DNA of 13,855 bases from Synergistaceae bacterium UBA4088. GTDB taxonomy: Bacteria > Synergistota > Synergistia > Synergistales > Thermovirgaceae. Within the stretch, counting starts at the first letter, position 1; each line of letters begins with the position of its first letter. Both the position numbers and the translations under genes were made by a program. Below are positions 1-6,991 of this stretch, one piece after another. The DNA is taken from NCBI GenBank assembly GCA_002382605.1, contig DFYG01000066.1, positions 1 through 13,855 of the forward strand, read 5' to 3'. The notes below the pieces were generated by a model, which saw nothing but the letters and a program-made list of their open reading frames with translations, searched no databases and was not told the DNA's origin.

Positions 1-201
1 ATAAAAAACCGCCTCGACGGAAGCGTCGAAGCGGTTATACAGGGCTCCATGGTTTCAGTTGATGAAATGATCAGGTGGGCACGCATTGGCCCGGCGGGCG
101 CAAAAATCCGGGGCGTCATGCTGGAAACTTGTGATTATGACATCACCATAAGTGATTTTTCGATATTGATAGAAAATCCGGGTCCCGCCGAAACTATTTA
201 G
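1..201 (+). CDS. acyP: Acylphosphatase, C-terminal part (5' end outside the window)
   Basis: Frame 1 is open from base 1 to a TAG at 199-201 and gives 66 residues. The visible part begins IKNRLDGSVEAVIQG and continues with a W-A-R-x-GP stretch and a final F-x-I, matching the second half of acylphosphatases, which usually run about 90 residues. The family's catalytic Asn corresponds to residue 3 here; the N-terminal phosphate-binding loop with the catalytic Arg would lie upstream of the window. These small cytoplasmic enzymes hydrolyse acyl phosphates such as acetyl phosphate and carbamoyl phosphate. The gene converges on argG and their ends overlap by 8 bp. Identification rests on the conserved core and is fairly secure despite truncation. 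Confidence 0.85.
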   Translation: MKNRLDGSVEAVIQGSMVSVDEMIRWARIGPAGAKIRGVMLETCDYDITISDFSILIENPGPAETI

Positions 202-1435
202 GTCCTCCCACCACCTTCAGATCCGGGATCTTTATCTTGTCCTCAGGATGGACCATCCTCCAGAGTTTTACAGGGAGTCCCCAGATCTTGATGAAGCCGG
301 CTGCTGATTCGTGGTCAAAGGCATCGCCCTCGGAATAGGTCGCCATTGAATCGACGTAGAGAGATTTTTCAGCCTTTACTCCGACAACAACGGAAGCTCC
401 TTTAAAAAGCCTTACCCTGACGGTCCCCGTAACATTTTCCTGAATAGAGTCGAAGAATGAATCCAGGGCCTTTCGCAGCGGAGAGTACCAGTAACCGAAA
501 TAGGTCAGTTCCGCATACTTTAGCGACAGATCAGCCTTTGTCGCTATGATGTCCCTGGTAAGAGTAAGGCTTTCAAGAGCCTGGTGCGCCTGGATAAGGA
601 CTACTGTGGCAGGGCATTCGTAAACCTCTCTGCTTTTGAAACCTACGAGCCTGTCCTCGATCATATCGATACGCCCGACACCGTGGCCCCCGGCTATCCT
701 GTTAAGTTCGGCAATAATTGCCACCCCGTCCATCGGTTCCCCATTGATTTCAACCGGAATACCTTCCTTGAAGGAAATCTCAAGATACTCATGTTCGTCG
801 GGGGCCTTCCATGGATCTACGGTCATAGTGAACGCATCGCTGGGAGGCTCGGTCCAGGGATCCTCCAACGGGCCGCACTCTATCGAGCGCCCCCAGAGAT
901 TACCGTCGATGGAATACGGGCTTTCGATCGTAACCGGGACGGGGATGTTGTTGTCCTTTGCGTACTGGATCTCCGCATCCCTTGAAAAATGCCAGTCCCT
1001 TACGGGAGCTATGACGTTCAGTTTTGGATCAAGAGCATTGGCGCAGACCTCGATGCGAACCTGATCCTGCCCTTTTCCGGTGCAACCGTGCGCAATAGCG
1101 ACGGCACCTTCCATCTCCGCGACCCATGTGAGGTATTTCGCGATCAGCGGCCTGGAGAGAGCCGAGTTGAGGGGATATTTGCCCTGGTACATTGCGTTCG
1201 ATTTGAGAGCCGGCCATACCATAGCCTCAACGAATTCCTGCCGAAGATCCATAACATATGCGTTCACTGCTCCCACGAAAAGAGCTTTCTCCCTGACGGC
1301 TTCAAGGTCAACTTTCTGTCCCACATCAGCCGTAAAGGTGACCACATCGTATCCCTGATCCTGAAGCCACTTGATCGCCACCGAAGTATCCAATCCGCCA
1401 CTGTAGGCAAGAACTACCTTTCCCTTGTAATCCAT
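194..1435 (-). CDS. argG: Argininosuccinate synthase
   Basis: The 413-residue protein catalyses ATP-dependent condensation of citrulline and aspartate to argininosuccinate, the penultimate step of arginine synthesis, in the cytoplasm. It carries the N-type PP-loop AYSGGLDTS at residues 10-18, the substrate segment YPLNSALSRP near 87-96 and GCTGKGQDQVR at 117-127, all characteristic of ArgG. Length is normal for the family (about 400). I chose the ATG at 1435 because it follows GGGAGG by 8 bases. An in-frame ATG 63 bases upstream lies inside the T-box terminator hairpin and cannot be the real start. The gene stands alone behind an Arg-type T-box; no argH lies downstream in the window, where the convergent acylphosphatase gene follows directly. 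Expression should rise when uncharged tRNA-Arg accumulates. Confidence 0.97.
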   Translation of the reverse strand: MDYKGKVVLAYSGGLDTSVAIKWLQDQGYDVVTFTADVGQKVDLEAVREKALFVGAVNAYVMDLRQEFVEAMVWPALKSNAMYQGKYPLNSALSRPLIAKYLTWVAEMEGAVAIAHGCTGKGQDQVRIEVCANALDPKLNVIAPVRDWHFSRDAEIQYAKDNNIPVPVTIESPYSIDGNLWGRSIECGPLEDPWTEPPSDAFTMTVDPWKAPDEHEYLEISFKEGIPVEINGEPMDGVAIIAELNRIAGGHGVGRIDMIEDRLVGFKSREVYECPATVVLIQAHQALESLTLTRDIIATKADLSLKYAELTYFGYWYSPLRKALDSFFDSIQENVTGTVRVRLFKGASVVVGVKAEKSLYVDSMATYSEGDAFDHESAAGFIKIWGLPVKLWRMVHPEDKIKIPDLKVVGGPK

Positions 1436-1462
1436 TCTGAATTCCTCCCTTGGATAAATAAC

Positions 1463-1496
1463 AAAAAAGCTCGCCCCTTCTTTCGAAGGGGCGAGC
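1463..1496 (-). terminator. Intrinsic terminator of the argG T-box leader
   Basis: On the minus strand a perfect 12-bp stem, GCTCGCCCCTTC paired with GAAGGGGCGAGC around a GAAA loop, is followed by six T residues. It lies 28 bases before the argG start and just after the conserved T-box sequence, where the regulated terminator of a T-box leader belongs. In T-box elements the antiterminator formed around the T-box sequence competes with this hairpin. Confidence 0.93.
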
Positions 1497-1706
1497 ATGA
1501 TCTCGCGGTACCACCCTAATTGACAAGCCTTACGGCTGTCATCTCACGGCTTTTCGCCGTTCTTCCCTACTTGGCCGCATTCGGCGTCCTTTCTTCGGGA
1601 ACTGGCTCGGGGGCTCTATTCGGTCGGTCTCGGCGAGGAACGCTTTCAGCGTTTTGCATCCCCTCTCTGTCGACAAGAACACGACCTACTTTTCCCCGTC
1701 ATCGCC
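1463..1706 (-). promoter_or_regulatory. T-box riboswitch, predicted arginine-specific (specifier AGA)
   Basis: The conserved T-box AGGGTGGTACCGCG lies at 1517-1504 (minus). Stem I can be folded by eye: GGGG (1697-1694), AAA, AGTA (1690-1687), GGTCG (1686-1682), then CGACC (1626-1622), GAA (1621-1619), T, AGA (1617-1615), G, CCCC. The AGTA/GAA pair bounds a textbook specifier loop, and the codon in specifier position is AGA, an Arg codon followed by a purine. AGAGAG (1668-1663) and GAAAG (1647-1643) occur where distal stem I motifs are expected. A small stem ACGGC/GCCGT precedes the T-box. In the T-box bulge TGGT, the last base would pair with an A discriminator in the tRNA acceptor end. Element class is clear; the Arg assignment is inferred from the loop and from argG downstream. 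Confidence 0.93.
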
Positions 1707-1823
1707 GCAAATATCGCAATCTCTGACGTTGAGGAACCAGGTCTTATTCGTCTGACGCATCTAATGCGGTCTGCAAACATGAATGCACCTACCTCGCTGA
1801 AATTTCGTTTACCAATGGCGGAG

Positions 1824-1852
1824 ATTATACACAGGGGTTATGAGAATGTCAA
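1824..1852 (-). promoter_or_regulatory. Sigma-70 type promoter of argG
   Basis: On the minus strand a consensus -35 TTGACA (1852-1847) and consensus -10 TATAAT (1829-1824) are separated by exactly 17 bases. The predicted start of transcription is near 1817, giving a leader of about 380 nt before the argG start. Both hexamers are perfect, as expected for a strong promoter whose output is controlled later by T-box attenuation. Confidence 0.9.
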
Positions 1853-1911
1853 CAATAATAGCCCTTCGAACGCAATTTCTGGAAGTCTGGCTTAGAGGTA
1901 CCAAAACTCAT
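1849..1911 (-). CDS. Possible 20-residue small ORF upstream of the argG promoter
   Basis: An ATG at 1911 follows GGAGGG at a 5-base distance, a good Shine-Dalgarno arrangement, and opens 20 codons (MSFGTSKP... ending GYYC) before a TGA that lies within the -35 hexamer of the argG promoter. It lies about 115 bases beyond the terminator that ends the surE operon, and I see no convincing promoter of its own. The peptide resembles nothing I recognise and has no membrane segment. It may be chance; I list it because the ribosome-binding site is better than several used by true genes here. Confidence 0.2.
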   Translation of the reverse strand: MSFGTSKPDFQKLRSKGYYC

Positions 1912-2025
1912 ATTTTCCCTCCACATGAAAAATGAGGACATGGCCGGGAAAAGTTCATTAGGATGAGTCCTTTTGTATATCTATAGTTCCTTAATTAATG
2001 AAACGATTCGTCCGCAGGAGCAACG

Positions 2026-2054
2026 AAAAAAGGGAAATCACTCCAGGGACTCCC
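2026..2054 (-). terminator. Probable intrinsic terminator after surE
   Basis: On the minus strand GGGAGTC (2054-2048) can pair with GATTTCCC (2039-2032), with one bulged T and one G-T pair, around an 8-base loop. Six T residues follow (2031-2026). It lies 39 bases after the surE stop and probably ends the long minus-strand operon before the separate argG promoter. The stem is modest, so termination may be partial. Confidence 0.65.
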
Positions 2055-2092
2055 GCTATTCTGTTAATTGCCTCACATCTCTGAAGCAGTTT

Positions 2093-2869
2093 TTACTTGC
2101 TTTCAAAACCGGCACGACGGAGCAACTCTATAGACGGGTAGTGCGTCATGTCCATGTGGATAGGCGTTATGGAGACAAATCCTTCAGCAACGGCCCGTAC
2201 ATCGCTCCCTTCGTCCATTTGATCGTCCGGGCGGCCTGAGATCCAGTAGTATGAACGCCCCTTGGGATCCTTCAGCGGGGTGACCTTTTCTCTGTAGATC
2301 CTGATCCCCTTCCGCGTAATACGGAACCCCCGCACAGCACTCGCAGGAATATTGGGAACGTTCACATTCAAAAGAATGCTTCCCGGGAATTGAAGATCCC
2401 GGAGTCTGTGAAGGATCAAAACAGCCGCACCTGCGGCTGTTTCGTAATATTCGCATTCTTCTCCCGAAACGAAGTTCAGAGATATCGCAAGGGAGGGTTT
2501 CCCCAGGAAGTGTCCCTCCATGGCAGCCGCTACGGTTCCCGAGTAGGTCAGATCATCCGCAAGGTTCGGCCCTCTGTTGATCCCGGAGATGACCATCTCG
2601 GATTCCGAGGCTACGGTCTCCAGGCCGAGGACAACACAATCGGAAGGAGTTCCGTCACTGGCAAACACATTAGTTCCAGTTGGATACCCCCCACCTTCGA
2701 TCTTCCAGACCCGAAGCGGCCTTGTCAGTGTGATCGCATGGCCGACACTGCTTCGCTCCCTGTCGGGAGCAACGACAGATGGCTCATATCCCTCAGACTC
2801 AAGAGCACCAGTGAGAGCCACAATTCCAGGGGCAAATACCCCGTCGTCGTTTGAAACAAGCACTTTCAA
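2093..2869 (-). CDS. surE: 5'/3'-nucleotidase SurE
   Basis: This 258-residue protein matches the SurE family, metal-dependent phosphatases that act on nucleoside monophosphates and are linked to stationary-phase survival. The N-terminus SNDDGVFAPGI supplies the metal-binding Asp pair (residues 8 and 9). Ser40 in the RERSSVGH segment and Asn98 in SGINRGPN complete the usual metal site, and YSGTVAAAMEG follows. Length is typical (about 250-260). The start is TTG at 2869, preceded by GGAAGGGG at 8 bases; the next Met codons lie far inside the domain. Only 18 bp separate it from the M50 protease gene, so it is the last gene of the operon and is followed by a probable terminator. Confidence 0.95.
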   Translation of the reverse strand: MKVLVSNDDGVFAPGIVALTGALESEGYEPSVVAPDRERSSVGHAITLTRPLRVWKIEGGGYPTGTNVFASDGTPSDCVVLGLETVASESEMVISGINRGPNLADDLTYSGTVAAAMEGHFLGKPSLAISLNFVSGEECEYYETAAGAAVLILHRLRDLQFPGSILLNVNVPNIPASAVRGFRITRKGIRIYREKVTPLKDPKGRSYYWISGRPDDQMDEGSDVRAVAEGFVSITPIHMDMTHYPSIELLRRAGFESK

Positions 2870-2887
2870 AAGAAAAGCCCCTTCCGG

Positions 2888-3493
2888 TCAGATGATCATA
2901 AAAAGCAGGGTCCTGATTATCGGACTCATAATGGCCTGAACCACTCCAAGAACTAGCAGTATCATCAGCACGAAAAAACCGTACCTTTCCAGCCAGAAGA
3001 ACACTCCCATCCACCGGGGCGGGAGCAGAACATAAAGAAGTTTCGACCCGTCAAGTGGAGGTATTGGAATAAGATTGAAGACCCCGAGTCCCAGATTGAT
3101 CAGAACCATCAGAACGATAAATCTTCCTAAGGCAGGCACTGCAACAAAGGGACCCGGTAGAAATCTTACCAGAAGCCCGCAAATAACCGCGGTGACAAAA
3201 TTGCCCGTGGAGCCCGCCAGGGAAACGATAATAAGGTCCCGGCGGGGGTGTTTGAAATTCCTGGGCTCGATGGGAACAGGTTTGGCCCATCCGAAACGGA
3301 ATATCAAAAGCATAATAGCCCCGATCGGGTCAAGGTGAGCCAGTGGGTTGAGGGTGAGCCTTCCCATTTTCGCGGCGGTAGGATCTCCAAGGCGATAGGC
3401 AGCATAGCCATGACAGAATTCGTGAAAGGTAATTGCCCACAGAACGGCGGGCAGGCTTAACAGAAGATCTCCCATGGCGGGGAAATGCGGCAA
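2888..3493 (-). CDS. M50-family site-2-type zinc metalloprotease, compact membrane form
   Basis: The 201-residue hydrophobic protein has the zinc-binding HEFCH at residues 24-28 in the first membrane segment, the class signature RLTLNPLAHLDPIG at 45-58, and NLIPIPPLDG at 140-149 with the third metal ligand Asp148. This order defines the short site-2 protease group that lacks a PDZ domain, here with about five or six hydrophobic segments. Such proteins are intramembrane or membrane-embedded proteases; the substrate is unknown. I use the TTG start at 3493, which follows AGGAAG and starts 1 bp after the upstream stop. An ATG six codons later has no good ribosome-binding site. It lies between the CCA enzyme gene and surE, which says little about its target. 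Confidence 0.92.
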   Translation of the reverse strand: MPHFPAMGDLLLSLPAVLWAITFHEFCHGYAAYRLGDPTAAKMGRLTLNPLAHLDPIGAIMLLIFRFGWAKPVPIEPRNFKHPRRDLIIVSLAGSTGNFVTAVICGLLVRFLPGPFVAVPALGRFIVLMVLINLGLGVFNLIPIPPLDGSKLLYVLLPPRWMGVFFWLERYGFFVLMILLVLGVVQAIMSPIIRTLLFMII

Positions 3494-3494
3494 A

Positions 3495-6146
3495 TCAGTT
3501 CACTTCCTTTCCTGGTTCAGTTCGATCAGAGGTTTTATAAACGGAGAATTTCCCGAGTATCCACTCCTGCTCATCCTCGCGGGTTTCCACGTCTCCGTCA
3601 AGCCGGGCCATTTTCAATCCTGAAAGGATCTCTCCGATGAGCGGGCCCTCCCGGAATCCCATCTCCAGTAAATCCCTTCCGGACAGCATCGATTCGACCT
3701 TCTGCAAACGGGTGAGATAGAGAAGGATCCTTCTCCTGACTCTCCAGCGCTCGGTTGCGGCGGCCCAGAAAAAAGCAGTGACAGGGCTGTATCCACTCAG
3801 GAACATAAATATATGGGAGGGCTTTTTGTCGCCCCTTCCGCCTAGCCTGTGCTCCGCACCGCCTATCTCAAAGAGGCCCTTTACGGCTATTTCCCGCTCT
3901 GCCGGAGAAAGGTTCAGCCTGTCCAGTACCTTCAGTCCTACCTCATCAGGAGAATCGGCCAGAAGCGCAATAAGGAAAGCTATCCATACCCTCTCACCCA
4001 TGTCCGGAATGTCCCTTATCAGCCTCTTTCTGAAGGCCCCCAGACGCCTCAGGGTCCGGATAGCGCCTCTTTCAGGCATCAGCCCCGGAAAGACCGCCTT
4101 CCAGAAACCCAGCGAGTTCAATCGCCGGACTATCCCGAGGATCTTTTCCTCGAGGAAGAGCGGCTCTATCTCGCTGCGCAGCCGCACCCCGGAAAGATGG
4201 GCGAGAAGGCCTCCCTTGATGCAATTTTGCAGAAGTCTCAGTGTATTGTCCTCCATTTTGAATCCAAGACGCTGTTCAAGCCGGACACCCCGGATGATCC
4301 TTGTCGGATCCTCGACAAAACTGAGGTTTTGGAGAACCCTCAGCATCTTCCTCTGCACATCCAGGCGCCCTCCGAAATAATCGACCAATGTTCCCCAGTT
4401 GCCTCTGGTTATGGATATGGCCATGGCATTAACCGAGTAATCCCTGCGGTAAAGGTCGTGCTTCAGAGAGTCTATGGCTACCTGGGGCTGGGCCACCGGA
4501 TACTCGTAGAACTCACGCCTGGCTGTAGCAACATCCACCTTGCGACCGTCGGGGAAAATTATCGTTCCGGTCCTGAATCTCTGGTGGATGGCCACCCGGC
4601 AGCCATCCCTGACCCAGGATTCAAGGAAGGCAACGGCATCACCTTCAATGACTATGTCGAGATCTTCATTCGTTCTCCCCAGGAGAAGATCGCGGACAAA
4701 ACCTCCGACCGCGTATGCCTCCACCCCCATTGCGGAAGCTCTGTCCCCGAGTCTCCGCAGCAGCCCGGAAACAGGCGCGTTGAGAAAGGTCGCCATTATC
4801 CCCGAAACTCTTTCTGTCCATGGCATCTCCGGAGCCACGTTCCTTGTTTCGGAGGGTAGGGACCTTGGGTACAGCGCCCTCAGAATATCCGTCCGCGTCA
4901 CTATGCCAAGTATCTCCCCATCTCTGCTTACGGGGATCCTCCCGATGTTTCTGGACACCATCATCCGGTGTGCTTCAGCCACAGAGGCCCCCGGCATAAT
5001 AGTCATGGGATCCCCGGTCATGTAATCCTCGACGGGTGCCGAGCCCAGACCGTGGATCTTTGCCTTGTCGAGATCTTTACGAGTAATGATCCCCAATATT
5101 TTTCCTTCAAGCGCCACCGGCAGGGCTGCGTGTCCGTAACGTATCATCAGCCGGTAGGCTTCCTCGACCGATACTTCCGGGGATACTGCCATAACCGGAC
5201 TTGTCATAACCTCGCTTACTGTAATAAGAGGATGAATGTTCTGTTCAAGGCGGCTCTCGAGGTCAGCGAGGACATCCTGGGGGGCCACCCCGGTCAGCGT
5301 AACCGCCGCAGCCTGAGAATGACCACCTCCCCCGAATGGCGAAAGGAACCGGGCAACGTCGATTATCTCCTCTCTTCCCCTGGCAACAACGTAGACCCTT
5401 TTATCCATCTGGACCGCTGCCAGGGCCACATCAGCGTCAAAGTAATCCCTCATTCGGTGAACAAACAGAGAAAGTCCATCCACATAGAGAGGGTTCGTCA
5501 TTGACGACAGGACTACCTTTGCCCCGTGAATGTATCTCTCTCTTGCGTTTTCTATCAGCCTGTCAAGGATCCGGCGTTCCGAGCTGTCCAGGGAGAGTTC
5601 AATGTGCGCCGGTATTGCCGTCATATCCGCACCAAGGGTTCTGAGGCTTAACACCGCCTGGAAATCCTTTTCTGATGTTGCTCCGAAGGTCAGTGCACCG
5701 GTATCCTCATAAATTCCCATGGCAAAGAGGGTCGCTTCCTGGGGAGATATGGCTATACCCCTTTCAAGAAGCCTTTCAACAAGGATCGTGGTCGTGGCAC
5801 CGACGTTCTCAATAACTGAAAAATCCGCTTTTATATCATCCTGGACGGCAGTGTGATGATCATACACGTGAACTTCGAGCCCGGGACGGCCGAGAATTTC
5901 CGCGAAGGATGCTATCCTCGCGGGCGACCTTGCATCAACAACGATAAGAGTGGTTATCCGGTCCATGTCTATCTGGCTCGGGGTGAGGACATCCCATCTT
6001 CCCGGGTTGCGCTTTAGAAACTCTCTCACGTTGCGCACAGCAGAACCCGAAAAGCATGGCATGGCTCCCGGGTAGAGCTTAGATGCCGCTACCATCCCGG
6101 CAAGGGAATCGAAATCCGCCCCGATATGTGTCGTGATGATCTTCAA
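3495..6146 (-). CDS. Multidomain DHH-CBS-CCA tRNA nucleotidyltransferase
   Basis: The 883-residue protein joins three modules. A DHH phosphoesterase has HIGADFDS at 7-14, Asp71, DHH at 96-98 and EDTG at 147-150, with a DHHA1 part ending in GGGGH at 272-276. Two CBS domains lie at roughly 311-368 and 371-428. A class II CCA/poly(A) polymerase head has GGFVRD at 481-486, EDLD at 494-497, RRDYSVNAMA at 567-576 and EDPTR at 612-616, followed by a helical tRNA-binding tail. The nucleotidyltransferase adds A or CCA to tRNA 3' ends; the DHH part may trim RNA or small nucleotides, and CBS pairs usually sense adenine nucleotides. This fusion is known from several bacterial phyla. I chose TTG at 6146 because GGAGGGGACGG precedes it and the DHH strand starts immediately. 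The start overlaps the coaE stop. Whether it adds only A, only CC or full CCA cannot be read by eye. Confidence 0.92.
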   Translation of the reverse strand: MKIITTHIGADFDSLAGMVAASKLYPGAMPCFSGSAVRNVREFLKRNPGRWDVLTPSQIDMDRITTLIVVDARSPARIASFAEILGRPGLEVHVYDHHTAVQDDIKADFSVIENVGATTTILVERLLERGIAISPQEATLFAMGIYEDTGALTFGATSEKDFQAVLSLRTLGADMTAIPAHIELSLDSSERRILDRLIENARERYIHGAKVVLSSMTNPLYVDGLSLFVHRMRDYFDADVALAAVQMDKRVYVVARGREEIIDVARFLSPFGGGGHSQAAAVTLTGVAPQDVLADLESRLEQNIHPLITVSEVMTSPVMAVSPEVSVEEAYRLMIRYGHAALPVALEGKILGIITRKDLDKAKIHGLGSAPVEDYMTGDPMTIMPGASVAEAHRMMVSRNIGRIPVSRDGEILGIVTRTDILRALYPRSLPSETRNVAPEMPWTERVSGIMATFLNAPVSGLLRRLGDRASAMGVEAYAVGGFVRDLLLGRTNEDLDIVIEGDAVAFLESWVRDGCRVAIHQRFRTGTIIFPDGRKVDVATARREFYEYPVAQPQVAIDSLKHDLYRRDYSVNAMAISITRGNWGTLVDYFGGRLDVQRKMLRVLQNLSFVEDPTRIIRGVRLEQRLGFKMEDNTLRLLQNCIKGGLLAHLSGVRLRSEIEPLFLEEKILGIVRRLNSLGFWKAVFPGLMPERGAIRTLRRLGAFRKRLIRDIPDMGERVWIAFLIALLADSPDEVGLKVLDRLNLSPAEREIAVKGLFEIGGAEHRLGGRGDKKPSHIFMFLSGYSPVTAFFWAAATERWRVRRRILLYLTRLQKVESMLSGRDLLEMGFREGPLIGEILSGLKMARLDGDVETREDEQEWILGKFSVYKTSDRTEPGKEVN

Positions 6147-6991
6147 CTTTCCGTCCCCTCCATGGCCCACAAAAGGATGTGCTTCGGGACGGATACACAC
6201 TTGCTTACTGAGATTTGCAAGCCTTCCCCCGCGTGTATTCTTCCTATCAGAGCCGAAACTCTTTCAATACTGTCCTGTCTGGCAAAGGCGGTAACAAGAG
6301 ATCCGGTATCCGATATTCGAACCTCGGGAACCAGTCCGCTTTCGTAGACAGTGTCGCGGAAATTCCTGGCTTCATCGACTGAAAATGCGTTGATGGAGAT
6401 CCTTATTATCGAAGATGCCGCAAGGAAACCGCGGGCAAGGTTCCTTGCCTCGCACTCGAGCATTCCAGGACTTCCGTTGTTTGCCAGGACAAAATCGGCC
6501 ATATTCTGTTTTTTTACCCCTTCAAAAAGCCAGCGCTCCCGTTTTTCTATCTCTTCCGGCCCCCACCCCCTTGCACTGTTCCTGGAAAGCCTGAGATCCA
6601 TGGCGGCATGAACGTAAACCGTAAGATCGACCCATTCCGGTACTCCATTCTCAAAGAGCAGAGGTATCTCTGCCACCACCCATCCATCAAGACATCTGAC
6701 CTTTTCTGCCATTATCTCTCGAACCTTCGGGTGGATAACATCGCAGAGCCAACGGTATTCGATTTCATCAGCGAAGATAATGCGGGATATGGCCGCATGG
6801 TCGGGTGTTCCGTCCTCCGAAAGGATCTCGCCACCCCATCTGCTTGCGGCAAGCGATATCAACTCTTCGGTTTTCCAGAGTTCGGCCACAACGGCATCGG
6901 CGTTCACAACATGGGCTCCCTCGTCCGCCCATATATTGGAAAGGGTTGATTTACCAGCCCCAACGTCTCCGGTTAGGCCAACCACCAGCAA
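6143..6991 (-). CDS. coaE: Dephospho-CoA kinase with an unassigned C-terminal domain
   Basis: CoaE phosphorylates dephospho-CoA in the last step of coenzyme A synthesis. Residues 1-192 of this 282-residue protein carry the family features: P-loop GDVGAGKS at 8-15, Asp32 in NADAVV, IHPKVRE at 86-92, EIPLLFE at 108-114 and a lid region around RERW. Normal CoaE proteins end near 200. Here about 85 further residues (195-279) follow, with alternating strand-like and helical segments and a closing SVPKHILLWAMEG that loosely resembles CutA or another ferredoxin-like fold. I chose TTG at 6991, which follows GAGGAGGAG at 7 bases and places the first strand directly before the P-loop as in other CoaE proteins. 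This start leaves a 41-bp overlap with the helicase gene, and its stop overlaps the next start, so coupling is likely. Confidence 0.92.
   Translation of the reverse strand: MLVVGLTGDVGAGKSTLSNIWADEGAHVVNADAVVAELWKTEELISLAASRWGGEILSEDGTPDHAAISRIIFADEIEYRWLCDVIHPKVREIMAEKVRCLDGWVVAEIPLLFENGVPEWVDLTVYVHAAMDLRLSRNSARGWGPEEIEKRERWLFEGVKKQNMADFVLANNGSPGMLECEARNLARGFLAASSIIRISINAFSVDEARNFRDTVYESGLVPEVRISDTGSLVTAFARQDSIERVSALIGRIHAGEGLQISVSKCVSVPKHILLWAMEGTES

Noticed and set aside
89..99. GC-rich palindrome GCCCGGCGGGC as a terminator for argG
   Set aside because: The stem is only 4 bp and no T-run follows on the minus strand; it is coding sequence of the acylphosphatase.
1436..1498. In-frame ATG at 1498 extending ArgG by 21 residues
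   Set aside because: It lies inside the T-box terminator hairpin and has no ribosome-binding site; the ATG at 1435 has GGGAGG and matches ArgG N-termini.
3849..4859. Long plus-strand open frame (336 codons) opposite the CCA enzyme gene
   Set aside because: Its translation shows no recognisable domain and no ribosome-binding site, and the minus strand carries conserved catalytic motifs throughout; it is an antisense by-product.
6147..6200. ATG at 6200 as the start of the DHH-CBS-CCA protein
   Set aside because: The extra 18 residues have no family match, and the TTG at 6146 follows a strong ribosome-binding site directly before the first DHH strand.
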